A stretch of DNA of 64,000 nt, from NCBI GenBank assembly GCA_018136815.1, contig CM030942.1, positions 1,241,797 through 1,305,796 on the forward strand, in the 5' to 3' direction. The notes beneath the pieces are model-generated. The model was given only the letters and a program-made list of their open reading frames with translations, was not told the origin of the DNA and made no database searches. Source of the DNA: Isochrysis galbana (Eukaryota; Haptophyta; Isochrysidales; Isochrysidaceae). A program made the position numbers and the translations under genes. Of the stretch, positions 20,125-30,151 are shown piece by piece (within the stretch, counting starts at the first letter, position 1; each line of letters starts with the position of its first letter).

Positions 20125-20432
20125 CCTCGCTCTCTCTCTCCCTCTCTCTCTCTCTCTGTTTGTCTCTCTTTCTCTCCCCCCCCCTTCCCTGTCTGCCTGT
20201 ACATATCTGTGTATAGAGCTCTAGGTTGCCTTTACCTGTGATTTTGTCCACTCTCCTATTTCTTCTTTCCCACTTTCTCCTCTCTCTCCTCTCGCTCCCG
20301 CCCACTCACCACATTTCTCTCTTCGTGTCGAATAAATACCCCTCCACAGCATCCTCTCACAAACAAAATGATGTCAATCGTCGAAAAGTCTCATCACCTC
20401 TTGCGGACGTCCAGCAGCATCTCTCTGTGCCG
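20125..20432. promoter_or_regulatory. pyrimidine-rich 5' region of the CEP44-domain gene
   Basis: TCTC-rich runs at 20127-20180 and 20265-20315 precede the gene. No TATA box or initiator is obvious. The first in-frame ATG is at 20433. Confidence 0.35.
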
Positions 20433-21254
20433 ATGCATCCTTCATGGGGGCTCTCGCTGGACCAGACGATCGATCTTCTCAAGTGGAGGTGCAAGCTCAT
20501 TGGCTACGACGAGGACGTTGACGTCGAAGGCATTCGGCTCGGCGTGCCGCAGGCTTGCCTGAGGATCCTGCGCTTCGTGTTTTGCAACTTTTCAGAAGCG
20601 CTCACTGAGCACCTGGAGCTGCACGAGCTCGACTTCGAGGAAGACATGGAGGAGGAAGAGTTTGTTGAGAAGGTTCTGTGCGCATGGGAACACGTCTCCC
20701 CACAGGCTTTGCTGGGCTCCATCACGACCGAGAAAGTCCTGGCCTCAGGCAATTGGATCAATGATCGACTGCTTTTCACGCTGCAATGCATCTTCGTCTG
20801 CACCGAGAAGCACACCGAACTCGTCAAGGCCAACTTGGAGGCTGCTACTTCGCCTTCGTGGTGGGATATCACTGAGATTGCGAATGATGAGCCGCGCAAA
20901 GTTGTTGCGGGCAGTCAGCACAACGACGTGTTCGAATGGATGAAAGAAGTCTACAAACAACAGCTGGACATTGCCAACCATCCCGAGAAAGTAGGCGAGG
21001 CTGCAGCCCAACAAGCCGCCTGGATCGCTGCGATTCGAGGTGAAGAGAGCGACGGGGCAGAATGCTCTTCTTTCACAGGCTCCATCGCGGACACATGCTG
21101 CACAACAACTTACGACCAAGATATAGTTCATCAGTTGGGAATGGAGGAGACATCACAGTGCAATACCAAGCCGTCAAGCGCTCGGAAAATTCTGCAGTCG
21201 GAGCCAACCCTACAGTTTCGCGACTCACACTTAGACACTCCATTCATTGCATGA
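20433..21254 (+). CDS. CEP44-domain centrosomal/ciliary protein
   Basis: 273 residues. The N-terminal 120 residues follow the CEP44 domain pattern: a first amphipathic helix (TIDLLKWRCKLIGYDEDVDV), then GIRLGVPQACLRILRFVF, a segment ending LHELDF, and an acidic helix DMEEEEFVEKVLCAWEH. The block ends in the hydrophobic ILLFTLQCIFVCTEKHTELV-type helix that closes the domain (LFTLQCIFVCTEKHTELVKA here). In animals CEP44 binds microtubules of the centriole and supports centriole-to-centrosome conversion; in a flagellate a basal-body role is likely. The C-terminal half is polar with no clear domain. No intron is needed. It converges with the protease gene on the other strand, whose stop lies 25 bases downstream. 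Confidence 0.7.
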   Translation: MHPSWGLSLDQTIDLLKWRCKLIGYDEDVDVEGIRLGVPQACLRILRFVFCNFSEALTEHLELHELDFEEDMEEEEFVEKVLCAWEHVSPQALLGSITTEKVLASGNWINDRLLFTLQCIFVCTEKHTELVKANLEAATSPSWWDITEIANDEPRKVVAGSQHNDVFEWMKEVYKQQLDIANHPEKVGEAAAQQAAWIAAIRGEESDGAECSSFTGSIADTCCTTTYDQDIVHQLGMEETSQCNTKPSSARKILQSEPTLQFRDSHLDTPFIA

Positions 21255-21278
21255 CTGAAATGCACAACAGCAGCGATA

Positions 21279-22868
21279 CTAGGACAGCTTTGTGGGAAGG
21301 CACTCTGCAGCTTCAATCGAAGGCGGACAGTCCTTTTGAATGTCCACTTCAATTCCCTGCTTGTTGATGTCAGTGCGCTTAGGTGTTTGGTAGCGTGCCG
21401 TCGTGACGACGATCCCCGACCCATCAGATAGGGGCGAAACCTGGGTTCGACGGAGTGCACGCAGAGGGTCAGCAGCAGGGAGGAAGGGGAGCTATAGGTA
21501 ATGGCAGTGGCAGGAGTATGGTTCACCGTTTGAATCACTGCCTTTCCAAATGTCCGAGGTCCAGAGCAGCCGATGAGCTTTGCGCGGCCATTGTCTTGTA
21601 GAGAAGAAGCGAGAATTTCCGAGGCGGATGCCGTTCGAGAGTCCACCAACAGATAAAGCGGTGTCGATATGTCCAGCCCATCTTCATATCTGTGCATGTG
21701 GAGTCCACATGAGGGGCAGTTGTACTCAGCTTCAGGTTGCAGCTGTTGTGAGCCCATAACTATGGGGCAAGGCGTGTGTGGTTGGGACATGCCCCCTCCA
21801 CACACATAGTGACATGTAGGCTGCGCAGAGGAGTAAGACTATCTGGTGAACGCTTTCTCGGCCTCACGTTTCATATGTAACCACATTTCTTCGATTGTCA
21901 GTGACATACGTGATTGTGCTGCCCTTTGGGAGCAGCTGGCGCGCAACATCCACGCCACCAGTAAAGTATCCACCGGTATTGCCACGTAGGTCCAGCACTA
22001 AAGCACCTGGCTTCTGCTTGAGCACCTCAATAAGAGCAGACTTTACATCCTCCGTAGTAGTGGTGGAGAATTGCCGGATGGTGATGATTCCCACGGGTGT
22101 TCCGCCAACGCTCCTGCTTGCCTTCGTGACTGCTGCAAGCTTAACTTCCGCGCGCTCGATCAACAACACGTGAGGTTCGGACTCACCCGCAGAGCGCAAT
22201 TCAAGCCGTAGCTTTGTGCCAGCTGCCCCACGGACGAACTTGCTGGCCTCCTCAGCTGAAAGATTTGTGAGGTCTTCCCCGTCGGCATTGACGAGTTCAT
22301 CGCCGGGCTTGACTCCAGCCTTGTCCGCAGGCCCTCCCGGGACGACATTGTTCACAATGACACGACTCTCTGGCTTGTCTCGTACGACTTCCTCTGTCTG
22401 AAGCTCAACGCCAATACCGACGACACCCCCAGTTGCAGTGGCGAATATTGCATCATATGCAGATGGTGTGAGGAAGCGGGTGTACTTGTCCCCAAGGGCG
22501 GCCAGCATAGTGCGCACCTCGTCGTATGCCTCATCACGTGCCGCATATTTGCGCTTGACCATCTTCTGCCGCACCGAGAACCAATCTTGTCCTGCAAACT
22601 CGCGGTCAACGAATTCGCGGTCGGTGACGCGCCATGCTTCAGCAACCAGTTTCTGTTCATCAGAGAGAGGCTGTGAGGCAAAGGCCGCGGGAGGTTGGAT
22701 CAACGCCAAGTGGTCGAGGCCGGTGAGCATCACCGAGGATGCCAGGAGTACGGAGATTGCCGAGCGGCTGAGCGGCGCGAGCGCTGAACCCAGCTCTGGC
22801 AGGAGGCGCATGACCGACCGGAGGTCAACGCGAGACTCGGCGCACTGGTGCGTGCGCGCTCTCAACAT
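21279..22868 (-). CDS. ctpA: carboxyl-terminal processing protease (CtpA, S41A), 3 exons
   Basis: Exons 22868-21868, 21689-21527 and 21440-21279 join in frame to 441 residues. The leader (1-66) has a basic start, the hydrophobic AISVLLASSVMLTGLDHLAL and then ALIQPPAAFASQ, an AxA-type lumenal cleavage context. Pre-domain helices (75-145) include ALGDKYTRFLTPSAYDAI. The PDZ domain spans about 150-240 (PGGPADKAGVKPGDELVNAD). The S41 fold holds VLDLRGNTGGYFTGGVDVA, then the Ser/Lys dyad: S355 in VDSRTASASEILASSLQDNG and K383 in TFGKAVIQT. In plants and algae this enzyme trims the C-terminus of the photosystem II D1 precursor in the thylakoid lumen. Length and leader fit that role. A three-residue insert (CSGP for the usual EP) precedes TFGKA. 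Confidence 0.9.
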
Positions 22869-22871
22869 AAA

Positions 22872-22903
22872 CGTCGGTCGGTCGGTCGGTCGGTCGGTCG
22901 AGA
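22872..22903. repeat. (GGTC)n tetranucleotide repeat upstream of the protease
   Basis: Seven or so GGTC units lie immediately upstream of the protease ATG, followed by a T run (22906-22912). They are in the 5' untranslated or core promoter region. Confidence 0.8.
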
Positions 22904-22919
22904 TTTTTTTTGCTCTGGA

Positions 22920-23575
22920 GTATATTATTGTACTTCGCAGATACTAAATAGGAGGCTTGAGTTTAGCGACACGCGACACTGAACAGCGACGGAGTAGCGA
23001 GAGGGTGCATTGACCGGAGAAAGGGAACGCCCTTTCCACCCCTTGTCGACGCCCACGCGCCCCGCTCGCCCGCACCAGCACACTTAGCCATCTCATCGAA
23101 CCATGTCACCCCCGCGCGTCCACCCCGTCTAGAGCCCCGTCGTCGACACACGTCACCACAGATTTCGTCCTGGTTATTGAAATTTGCTTTATAGGCAATA
23201 TGGGACGTCGGACCCCTAACTTAATAAAAAACATCTGAAGAATCTGGGCTACACACCTACTATTGACGGGATCTCCCTTCACTACTAACACCGCCCTTAA
23301 CTCTTAACTTCGTCCCTCCCCCCAACTCTTTCCCTGTCCCCCTTCGTTCCTTTTTCTTCGGTTTCCGGGGTCCGGCCTTGGTACACTACCTAGGGCCTGG
23401 TTCGGAGTGTGGGGGCCGGGCAGGCCTTTTGGACCGTCTCTCTTGGAGCGCGTGCCTGCTTGGGCTCGCGATGGTTGTGTAGGTGGCTTAGTTAGGTGCT
23501 GTTGTATTCAGGCCTCTCGGCATGAATATTTCGGCATGAGCACGTGCCTTCTTCGCTATATATATATATCGTCGT
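22920..23575. other. no gene seen; leader repeat shared with 44828-45000
   Basis: 23290-23470 (CTTAACTTCGTCCCT…TTCGGTTTCCGGGG…GGGCCTGGTTCGGAG) is homologous to 44828-45000. It precedes the palindrome-headed element at 23578, so it may be that subfamily's 5' untranslated region. A TA run lies at 23557-23569. Confidence 0.5.
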
Positions 23576-23577
23576 AA

Positions 23578-24656
23578 AAACTATTGTTATAGTTTGAACT
23601 ATGGAGCGTGCCGCGACCGCTCCCGAGCCTCAGGCGACCCTCGCCACTGCGCCCCACCTGGGACGCCCCACGCCGCCCGAGGCGGCTCGTCAGAAAGCCC
23701 TCTCAAAGCCCATCCAGCCCATCCAAACCACACCCGCGCGAGCGCGCGGGGTGGCGAGCACTGGCACCGAACAGGTTGCCACCATGGCTCTGCGCATCAT
23801 GCAGGGGGTCTTTGAGACCCCCTCCAACAGTGGGAAACCCTCCCACCCCAAGAGCACCTCATGTGGGAGGGCAGTTCAGCTGCCCTCCCCATGGTGGAAA
23901 CCTCTACCATCAGTGCACCCAACATGGGAGGGCACTTCACAACCATCAATCTTCCACAGAGAGCACTCAATGCCTCTGTTTTCCAACATGTTGACACACT
24001 TCTCATCTTCACCCCACTCTTGTGGGCCACAAGTACCTACAACTCAGTGCCCTGCCTTGGGCCCTCTTTCAACACTTGACTCCCTCTCCCACTCCCCCTT
24101 CACACTACAACCAACCCAAACAACACGAACCCCCTCGCCTTGTGTTTCAAGCACCAAAAATTTCAACTCAAGACACATGTTGATACACTTCTCGTCTTCG
24201 CCCCACTCTTGTGGGCCACAAGTACCTACAACTCAGTGCCCTGCCTTGGGCCCTCTTTCAACACTTCACTTCCTTTCCCACTCCCTCTTCCATCTACAAC
24301 CAACCCAAGAAGCACAAACCCCCTCGTCCTCTGTTTCAAGCACCAAAAATTTCGACTCAAGACAAGAGGGAGGACATGTCTTGAGGCGGCGTCGCTGCCC
24401 ATGCCTAGCGCAAGGGTATAGCGCCGCCACTCAGACATCTCCTTCCCCACAGCTCCTCTTTGAGGAGTTGCTCCTCACCCTCCCATTAGGCCCCCTTGCC
24501 TGCGAGACCAATACAGGATCCTGGCGTGGGGGGCTGTCTGAGTGTGGAGGGAGGGGCGCTCCGGCTAGCGCAGGTAGAAGGCTAGTGAAGAGCTGGGTGG
24601 CACAAGGGGGGAAGGGTGCTTGCGCTTGCCGCGGCAGGGAGTCCTGTCATGAGTGA
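23578..24656 (+). mobile_element. LINE-like ORF1 copy, palindrome type 2, degraded
   Basis: AAACTATTGTTATAGTTT (23578-23595) lies five bases before the ATG at 23601. The start reads MERAATAPEPQATLATAPHL, matching the relic at 50455 and resembling 31171. The frame stays open for 351 codons, but a neighbouring frame holds the conserved words (VETSTISAPNMGGHFTTINL against VATPTISAPLGGGHLTQQSI at 31171). So it has shifted and is not functional beyond the first third. The second half is a tandem duplication. Confidence 0.6.
23990..24368 (+). repeat. tandem duplication, about 189 bp x 2
   Basis: The unit 23990-24178 is repeated at 24179-24368 with a handful of changes (shared words CCCCACTCTTGTGGGCCACA, CTGCCTTGGGCCCTCTTTCA, CAAGCACCAAAAATTTC). 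It lies inside the degraded LINE-like ORF1. Confidence 0.9.
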
Positions 24657-24821
24657 GCGCTAGTCCCATTCCTTTGCCGCTTCGCGATCCATAAAAATTT
24701 GCTAAAAATAAATATATATATATATCGTCTTCTATGTTCGTCGTGGTCACGCAAGGCGTGCAGATTCGGATTCTCCCTGGGCTCAAGTCCTGTAAGCTTG
24801 TGAATAGGTTTGGATTTGGGC

Positions 24822-24908
24822 TAACATATTTGAACCTAATAGTGCATTTTGGCTAACATATTAGATACAGATAGTGCCCTACAGCTAACATATTAGATAC
24901 AGATAGTG
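24822..24908 (+). repeat. short tandem repeat (GCTAACATATTAGATACAGA)
   Basis: Three units of GCTAACATATT(A)GA(T)ACA(G)ATAGTGC, about 28-30 bases each. No gene is associated. Confidence 0.8.
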
Positions 24909-25528
24909 TGCTTCGCTCGCCTATTAATAGTATTATCAGTATTATCAGTATTAATAGTAAGTAGTAAAGTAGCCTGCCATCTGCCATCACGTACACACAC
25001 ATATAGCGATACACAACAAAAAAGTCATAGACTTCCCGCCGAGCCACCTTTGCTCAGCGAGGGCTGTTTGGAGAGCCCTAAAGCTCTATGGCAAACCTCG
25101 TAACGTCTCGTAACGTTAGAAATAAATAGAAACATTGAAAGTAAAAACTAAAAGTAAATATATTACTTTTTTTTAAACAAAATTTGTTCTCCCACAGGTT
25201 TTTCCCCTCGCGATCGCGCGGGAGACCAGCGGCGGGAATGGGCAGGCGAAAGAAGCAGCGGCTCTCGCAGTCAGACTCATCAGATGATGACCTCCTCGGC
25301 CTCTGGGAGGTCGACCACATTGTGGCAAAGCAAGGATGGTCCGTAAGCTTGTAAGCTTACACCACTTTCGAGCTGACACTTCCATCCGTACTGATATCAG
25401 CTTACAAGAGTGTTTGTAAGCTTAGAAGGATACTATAGTGCACCGTGTGTAAGCTATTAATAGCCCACAGCCCACAGCCCATAGACGCAGGCACGTGAGT
25501 TGGCACTCTGCACGCGCGCGCGCGCGCA
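24909..25528. other. no gene seen
   Basis: A+T-rich spacer with ATTATCAGT repeats (24928-24955), short TGTAAGCTT repeats (25340-25450) and a CG run at 25512-25526 just before the duplicated segment. Confidence 0.45.
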
Positions 25529-25775
25529 GGTCGTTTGCCTTCATTTGGTACCCCTCGTTTCCAAATACGCGATGCGCCGGTACAAAAAAATCGTCTAGTA
25601 TTTAAGCAAAGGCACCCACCTCACAGTGCTCAACCATGTCTATAAATGGAATGGCGGCTGATGATGTAGTACGCAAGCGATTGCAATGGATCATAAGAAA
25701 GATGGACGATAACTTTAAAAAATTCATCTTACCTCTCTTTCCGCCATATGCCACTTCTAAATCTGCCATCGCATA
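25529..25775 (+). pseudogene. truncated copy of the A+T-rich orphan gene
   Basis: Starts with GGTCGTTTGCCTTCATTTGG, runs through the same upstream region as the gene at 8397, and encodes MSINGMAADDVVRKRLQWII and ILPLFPPYATSKSAIA before a stop at 25771. Only about 45 codons remain. The break point coincides with the end of homology, so it was truncated on copying. Confidence 0.75.
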
Positions 25776-26600
25776 ACTACGCCACCGAAGGGTTCGAACT
25801 ATCGTTAAAGTGAAACTCGTCCGCTGAAGCCAACGCGGAGGGTCGAGGAGAGATCCAAACTCGCGCGGGGGGAGAAGGCGATGTGCGGAGAGACCTTCTA
25901 GACAAGCGACGAGCAAGGGGCGACGAAACAAGACGCGAGACGCGAGGCGCGTGCCATTCGTTCTTCCTTTCTTTCATCGAAACCGCGACGAAACTAACAT
26001 TAAACGTCGGTGCCCCCTCCGCGAGGATCGCGAAGAAGAACGGACGAGATGGAGGCAATCATCGAAGGAACCGCGAGAGGAATCGAAGCGAGGGGGGGAA
26101 CAACGACGGCCGGAGGAAACGAACCGCGCGCGGGGGAGAAGAGAACCTCGCGCGCGGGGGGGGATTAATATAACGGCCGGAGGCGACGGACGGCACGCCG
26201 AGGGAAAGAACCTGCCGCGGAGGGGGCGAGGGACCGAGGGCACGGCGGGGCAGCGTGGGAGGGCGCGAGGCCGATCTCGGAGCGAGATCGCGTCCTTTCC
26301 CTCGCGGAGCGCGGAGAGACCCCCCACGAGATATCTTGGGACCGGAGAATGTTTTGGACGAATCTTCTTGCCGTCGGCCGAGGAGAGGCGGACGGAGAGA
26401 GAGAGAGAGAGAGAGAGAGTCTCGCAGAGCGTCTGCAGAACGAGAAGTCGAAGTCATGCCGGTTTATTACCTTAAACGAGCCAACAATTATAGTAACAGC
26501 AAAAACAAAATTCGAATCGCAAATTTCGAGACCAAAACCTGCAAACCTGGACTTGAGACCATGGGGAATCCGAATCTGTGTGTCTTGTGCGTCAGTGGCA
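25776..26600. other. no gene seen; copy of leader repeat at 26420-26590
   Basis: 25800-26300 is Arg-rich in several frames because of GCGAGG/CGGACG words and matches nothing. A GA run lies at 26397-26419. 26420-26590 is a diverged copy of the leader repeat at 15205-15370. Confidence 0.5.
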
Positions 26601-26607
26601 ACACGGG

Positions 26608-26695
26608 GAACTGTTCAATTGTAATTGTGAGCGCGTACCTTACACGAATATTCATGCCTACAGCCTTCAGATGGGCAGGAATACAACAAACACAT
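26608..26695 (-). repeat. 88 bp repeat, inverted copy of 36022-36105
   Basis: GTACCTTACACGAATATTCA and CTTCAGATGGGCAGGAAT recur as their complement at 36022-36105 with very few differences. Confidence 0.85.
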
Positions 26696-26697
26696 AA

Positions 26698-26763
26698 CTA
26701 ACCTAGGGCCACGCCGGTCTCCAGATACCCCGGTAGTAGCGCACACACGGAAAAGTGAAACAA
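26698..26763. repeat. left arm of inverted repeat around the ABC gene
   Basis: CTAACCTAGGGCCACGCCGG, CTCCAGATACCCCGG and CGCACACACGGAAA are repeated in inverse orientation at 29636-29700. The arms face each other across 2.9 kb containing only the ABCD gene. Confidence 0.8.
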
Positions 26764-27339
26764 GCCGTTCACTAGGATGAAGGAATGAAGAGGGGAAGCG
26801 GAAAGGAAGTGAGGGGGGGAGGTCCAGAGGGCGATCGATCGACTCGATATCAGAACCGCACGCCAACTTGATGATTGATGAGTGCGATGGGTCCCCCGGT
26901 GTAACTGGTTACTAGAGGCTAGAGTAGTCACCAGAGTCTTCAGTTAATCATTTTTGTTGGCTGCTTCAAGTACTAGCTACTAACTAGGGTGGAAAGCCCA
27001 ATAGGGCGCTTCAAGGCATAGGCAGCTAGATCAAGCCGTTTGCTGATAGATAGGTTGGAGTTTGATATGACACAACAGCGGACTTGCTCGAGCATCTAGT
27101 AATACAATACGGGTGTAAGGTGCCATGGTCGCGTGCATCAAAGTTCTCGCGGCATCAACAACTCGGCCCCCCGGCCGCTGGCGCGTGTGCCCCCCAACTC
27201 ACGCAACAGAAGGTAGCTCGCCTATGGCAAATCGAGCCAAGGAACACTCCATTGCGAAATCTCCTCAAATCAAAGCGCATCATGAATCCGCTGTGTAAAG
27301 CCCCACTACATAGAAATGAAGACGTCCTTTGCGTACAAG
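26764..27339. other. 3' flank of the ABC transporter gene
   Basis: No gene is seen. Presumably 3' untranslated sequence and spacer. Confidence 0.4.
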
Positions 27340-29521
27340 CTACAGCTGTTGCATGGTGACGCCTTTACCGTCGAAGATGAGCTCATGCGTATGGTACTGC
27401 CGAAGTTCCATGTTGTGAGCAACAACGAGCGTACTCAGTCCTTGCAACTTGATGAATTCAAACAACTTCGCCTCAAACGAAGGCTCGCACGCAGATGTAG
27501 CTTCGTCCAGTATCACAAGCGAAGGAGGTCGCTTTCTGCCACAGCCGGAGCAGGCGAGGTAGAGGCGAGCGATTGCAAGGCGCTGACGCTCACCTCCCGA
27601 CAATGTTGAAGCGAGGTCTGTTCGGCGCACGCGAAGCTCAAGAGCATTGCATGCAAGATGGCCGAGCCCCGCCCACTGGAGCGCCTCAAGAAGGTTTGTA
27701 TCTGTCCAGCGAGACTCTATCCCAGGTGTGCCTGGATACAAAAGCTGGGCTTCAATGGACCCTGTTGCGAGAATGTATGGACGCTGTGGAAGGACAAATA
27801 TGTCCTTGATGGGAGGCGTCAGAATTTCACCGGAGCGATTGGGCCACACGCCGAGAATGACGCGTAGCAACGAGGATTTACCGCACCCATTTGGTCCGCT
27901 GGCAAGAACGCGTCCTGCCCGTGGCATCGCAAATGTGATTGGTGCCACGATTGCGTCGGTCCCCGGAGGAGCGATCAGCACATTGGCGAGTTGGAGTACC
28001 GCCGTGTTGCTTTCACCGAGAGATCGAACAAGACGTGGGTACTGCGCCACGGCTTGATGTGTGGAAATAGTGCCAGGAGCGATTTGTTGTCCGTGGAGCA
28101 TGCTGAGAAGCGTCTGGACACGCTTCGCGTGAGCTGAAGCGGTAGCGGCCGTCTTATGTGCGAGCACGAGATCTTTGCATGCCATCCCCACATTGACGAG
28201 TAAATGGAGGGACGTCAAGAAATACTCGGTGGGATCCAGCCCTGTGGACGGCGCCGCTCCTACCACGGCTGGCAACATGGCGGTGAAGGCGGATAAGATG
28301 CCCAAATGCCGGAGTACATACCCATCGAGGGTATCCGAACCAAAGCGCTGGAAGTGAAGCGTAGCAGTGCTCTTTGAGAGATTCGTCATGGCCGCATGCA
28401 TTGTTGCTGCTTCTTGCTCTCCACCTCCTATCATGGCTACCTCCTCGGAGTACTCCGCCAAGTGCGCGTGCTGGGCAAGTAGGTCTGCTTCAGCTTCAGC
28501 CACGACGGTTGTCATGGTAGCGATGGAAGGCCCAGCAAATCGTGTCCAACAGCCAGCTGCAGCAAAAAAGGCGTAGCATCGGAAGAGTTGTGCCGGCCCC
28601 ATCATCATTGCAAGCTTTAAGGAGAGAAGGCTAACCTCAATTAGAGGCTTTGTGACAGCCTCGTAGAGCTCGACGGCAGAGGTGCAAAACGCTCGCGTGT
28701 CAGCAACACAAATGTTGACTGATCCTGCGCGAGGTCCATCCGGTCCGTTGGCTGAGGCCGCTGAAAGAGCGAGCGGCAGGCTACGCAACGGCTGATCACT
28801 GCTTGGACTGTGTGCCGCCTCGCCAGCTGCAGCGGTGAGACCATCATGCACGTGACGCATCAATTCGTTCCGTAAACAGAGCGCTGCATTATCTCGAGAG
28901 TACTTTTGGAGTGCTGAAGTGGCAGCAGCGGGAACTGCCCATAGGGCATAGGTAAGCTGTCTTTTGAAGAGTTGTGTCCATTCTCTCTTTGCCAAAAGTG
29001 CACCAAGAACACCAACCTCAGAAGAGATCTACGAAAGGACCAGGGGAGTTGCGTTCGGCGAAGTTGTGCTGTCTGGAGCGCATCGGGCCCGTGGGTGTGC
29101 TAATCATTGCCATGGGCAAGCTCAGGGTGGTATGCTGTGGAAGGTCTGTGGTGGTGCAAGAAAAGCTCACCTTGACAGAAACTGCGAGCCGCACACCAAG
29201 TCCGAGAGAGAAGATGGCAAACCATGCCGTAGTCTTACTACGGTATGATGGCAGCGCGAGCCGCATGACGCTCCTCAATGGTCCAGGAGTCTTCGCCTTC
29301 TTTGCTTCAAGAGCTTTCTCGGACGTCTCGACCACAGGATCGGGCAGTTTGGGCGAGCGTGGCTGATTCAATCGCCGGCGCAAGTACACCGCTCGGCCGG
29401 TGATGCCGACGAAAGTGACAATCCATCCGGCGAGCAAGACGCGACCCCGTGTCTCTGATATCCAGACGCGGAGCAACGAGGCTGTTACTCCGCCTCTCAG
29501 TCCCGACGCCGCGCACGACAT
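27340..29521 (-). CDS. ABCD-type half transporter (peroxisomal), 2 exons
   Basis: Exons 29521-29171 and 29016-27340 join in phase 0 to 675 residues (junction AVSVK then VGVLGALLAKREW). The upstream frame begins with GTG, so the ATG at 29521 (MSCAASGLRGG) is used. The N-terminal half is the membrane domain, with KREWTQLFKRQLTYALWAVP, a Tyr-Ser-Arg-Asp-Asn stretch (YSRDNAALCLRNELMRHVHD) and FFAAAGCWTRFAGPS, as in ABCD proteins. The C-terminal nucleotide-binding domain has Walker A (GPNGCGKSSLLRVILGVWP), the Q-loop (FVLPQRPYILATGSIEAQLL), signature LSGGERQRLAIARL, Walker B SLVILDEATSA and H-loop VVAHN. ABCD half transporters dimerise in the peroxisomal membrane and import very-long-chain acyl-CoA. 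A second, smaller group is in plastids or vacuoles, so location is inferred. Confidence 0.88.
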
Positions 29522-29635
29522 GCCGCGCGACAAAAGGGCCGCCACGTCCCACGTCTACCAGTAAAACGTCGAGGACAGTTTATGCTCATGCAGATTGCAG
29601 GTGATGAACCGCTTCGTCCGTCACTAGCCGCCCTT

Positions 29636-29700
29636 GTTTCACGTTTCCGTGTGTGCGACTCTATCGGGGTATCTGGAGACCGGCGTGGCCCTAGGTTAGT
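29636..29700. repeat. right arm of inverted repeat around the ABC gene
   Basis: Complement of 26698-26763 (CGGGGTATCTGGAGACCGGC, GTGGCCCTAGGTTAG), about 90 percent alike by eye. It lies 115 bases upstream of the ATG. Confidence 0.8.
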
Positions 29701-29872
29701 CTTTATTTGTGTGTCTAACGCTTGGGCTCTCTGCCGCTGCGTGGGGCTCCTATTGGAGTTTTGGTTTTGAGCCGTCCGGGCTCATATTCCCCGATCCCTC
29801 GCGCTACGCTGTGTGTTTGTATGGTATGATATGGTTACGGGCTAGTATGTAGTTGTTTTTTATTTAGTACTT
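29701..29872. other. spacer
   Basis: No gene or named repeat is seen. Confidence 0.4.
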
Positions 29873-29943
29873 CATAATATTCTTACCGCACTCGCGGCGC
29901 ATGGAACCACTACCTACACGTAGTATACTTTCTACGCCCCCAC
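29873..29943 (+). repeat. head of repeat B
   Basis: CATAATATTCTTACCGCACT, ATGGAACCACTACCTACACG and TACTTTCTACGCCCCCACT match the reverse of 58605-58680 almost exactly. Homology to B stops after the CCCCCACT word, where the 3' end of the next LINE-like element begins. Confidence 0.75.
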
Positions 29944-30151
29944 TCCTAGCCCGGTCACTTACTCATTTTAACCACTATTTACTATTTTCCACCTCCCTTG
30001 GGTGTCCAAGGAAGGATTCCGCAGGGTCCCCCCCTACCCCCTACCTGCCCCGCCAGCCGCCTCCCCCCCCGAACGAGCCCCTCTCACCCCACGAAGGGCA
30101 ATGGCGTCGGTGAGTGACCCCCCTCTCTTCCCCCGCTCGTGGCGGTCTATT

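Noticed and set aside
25800-26475. Arg-rich nuclear protein on either strand
   Set aside because: Both strands give equally long Arg-rich frames, which reflects base composition rather than coding.
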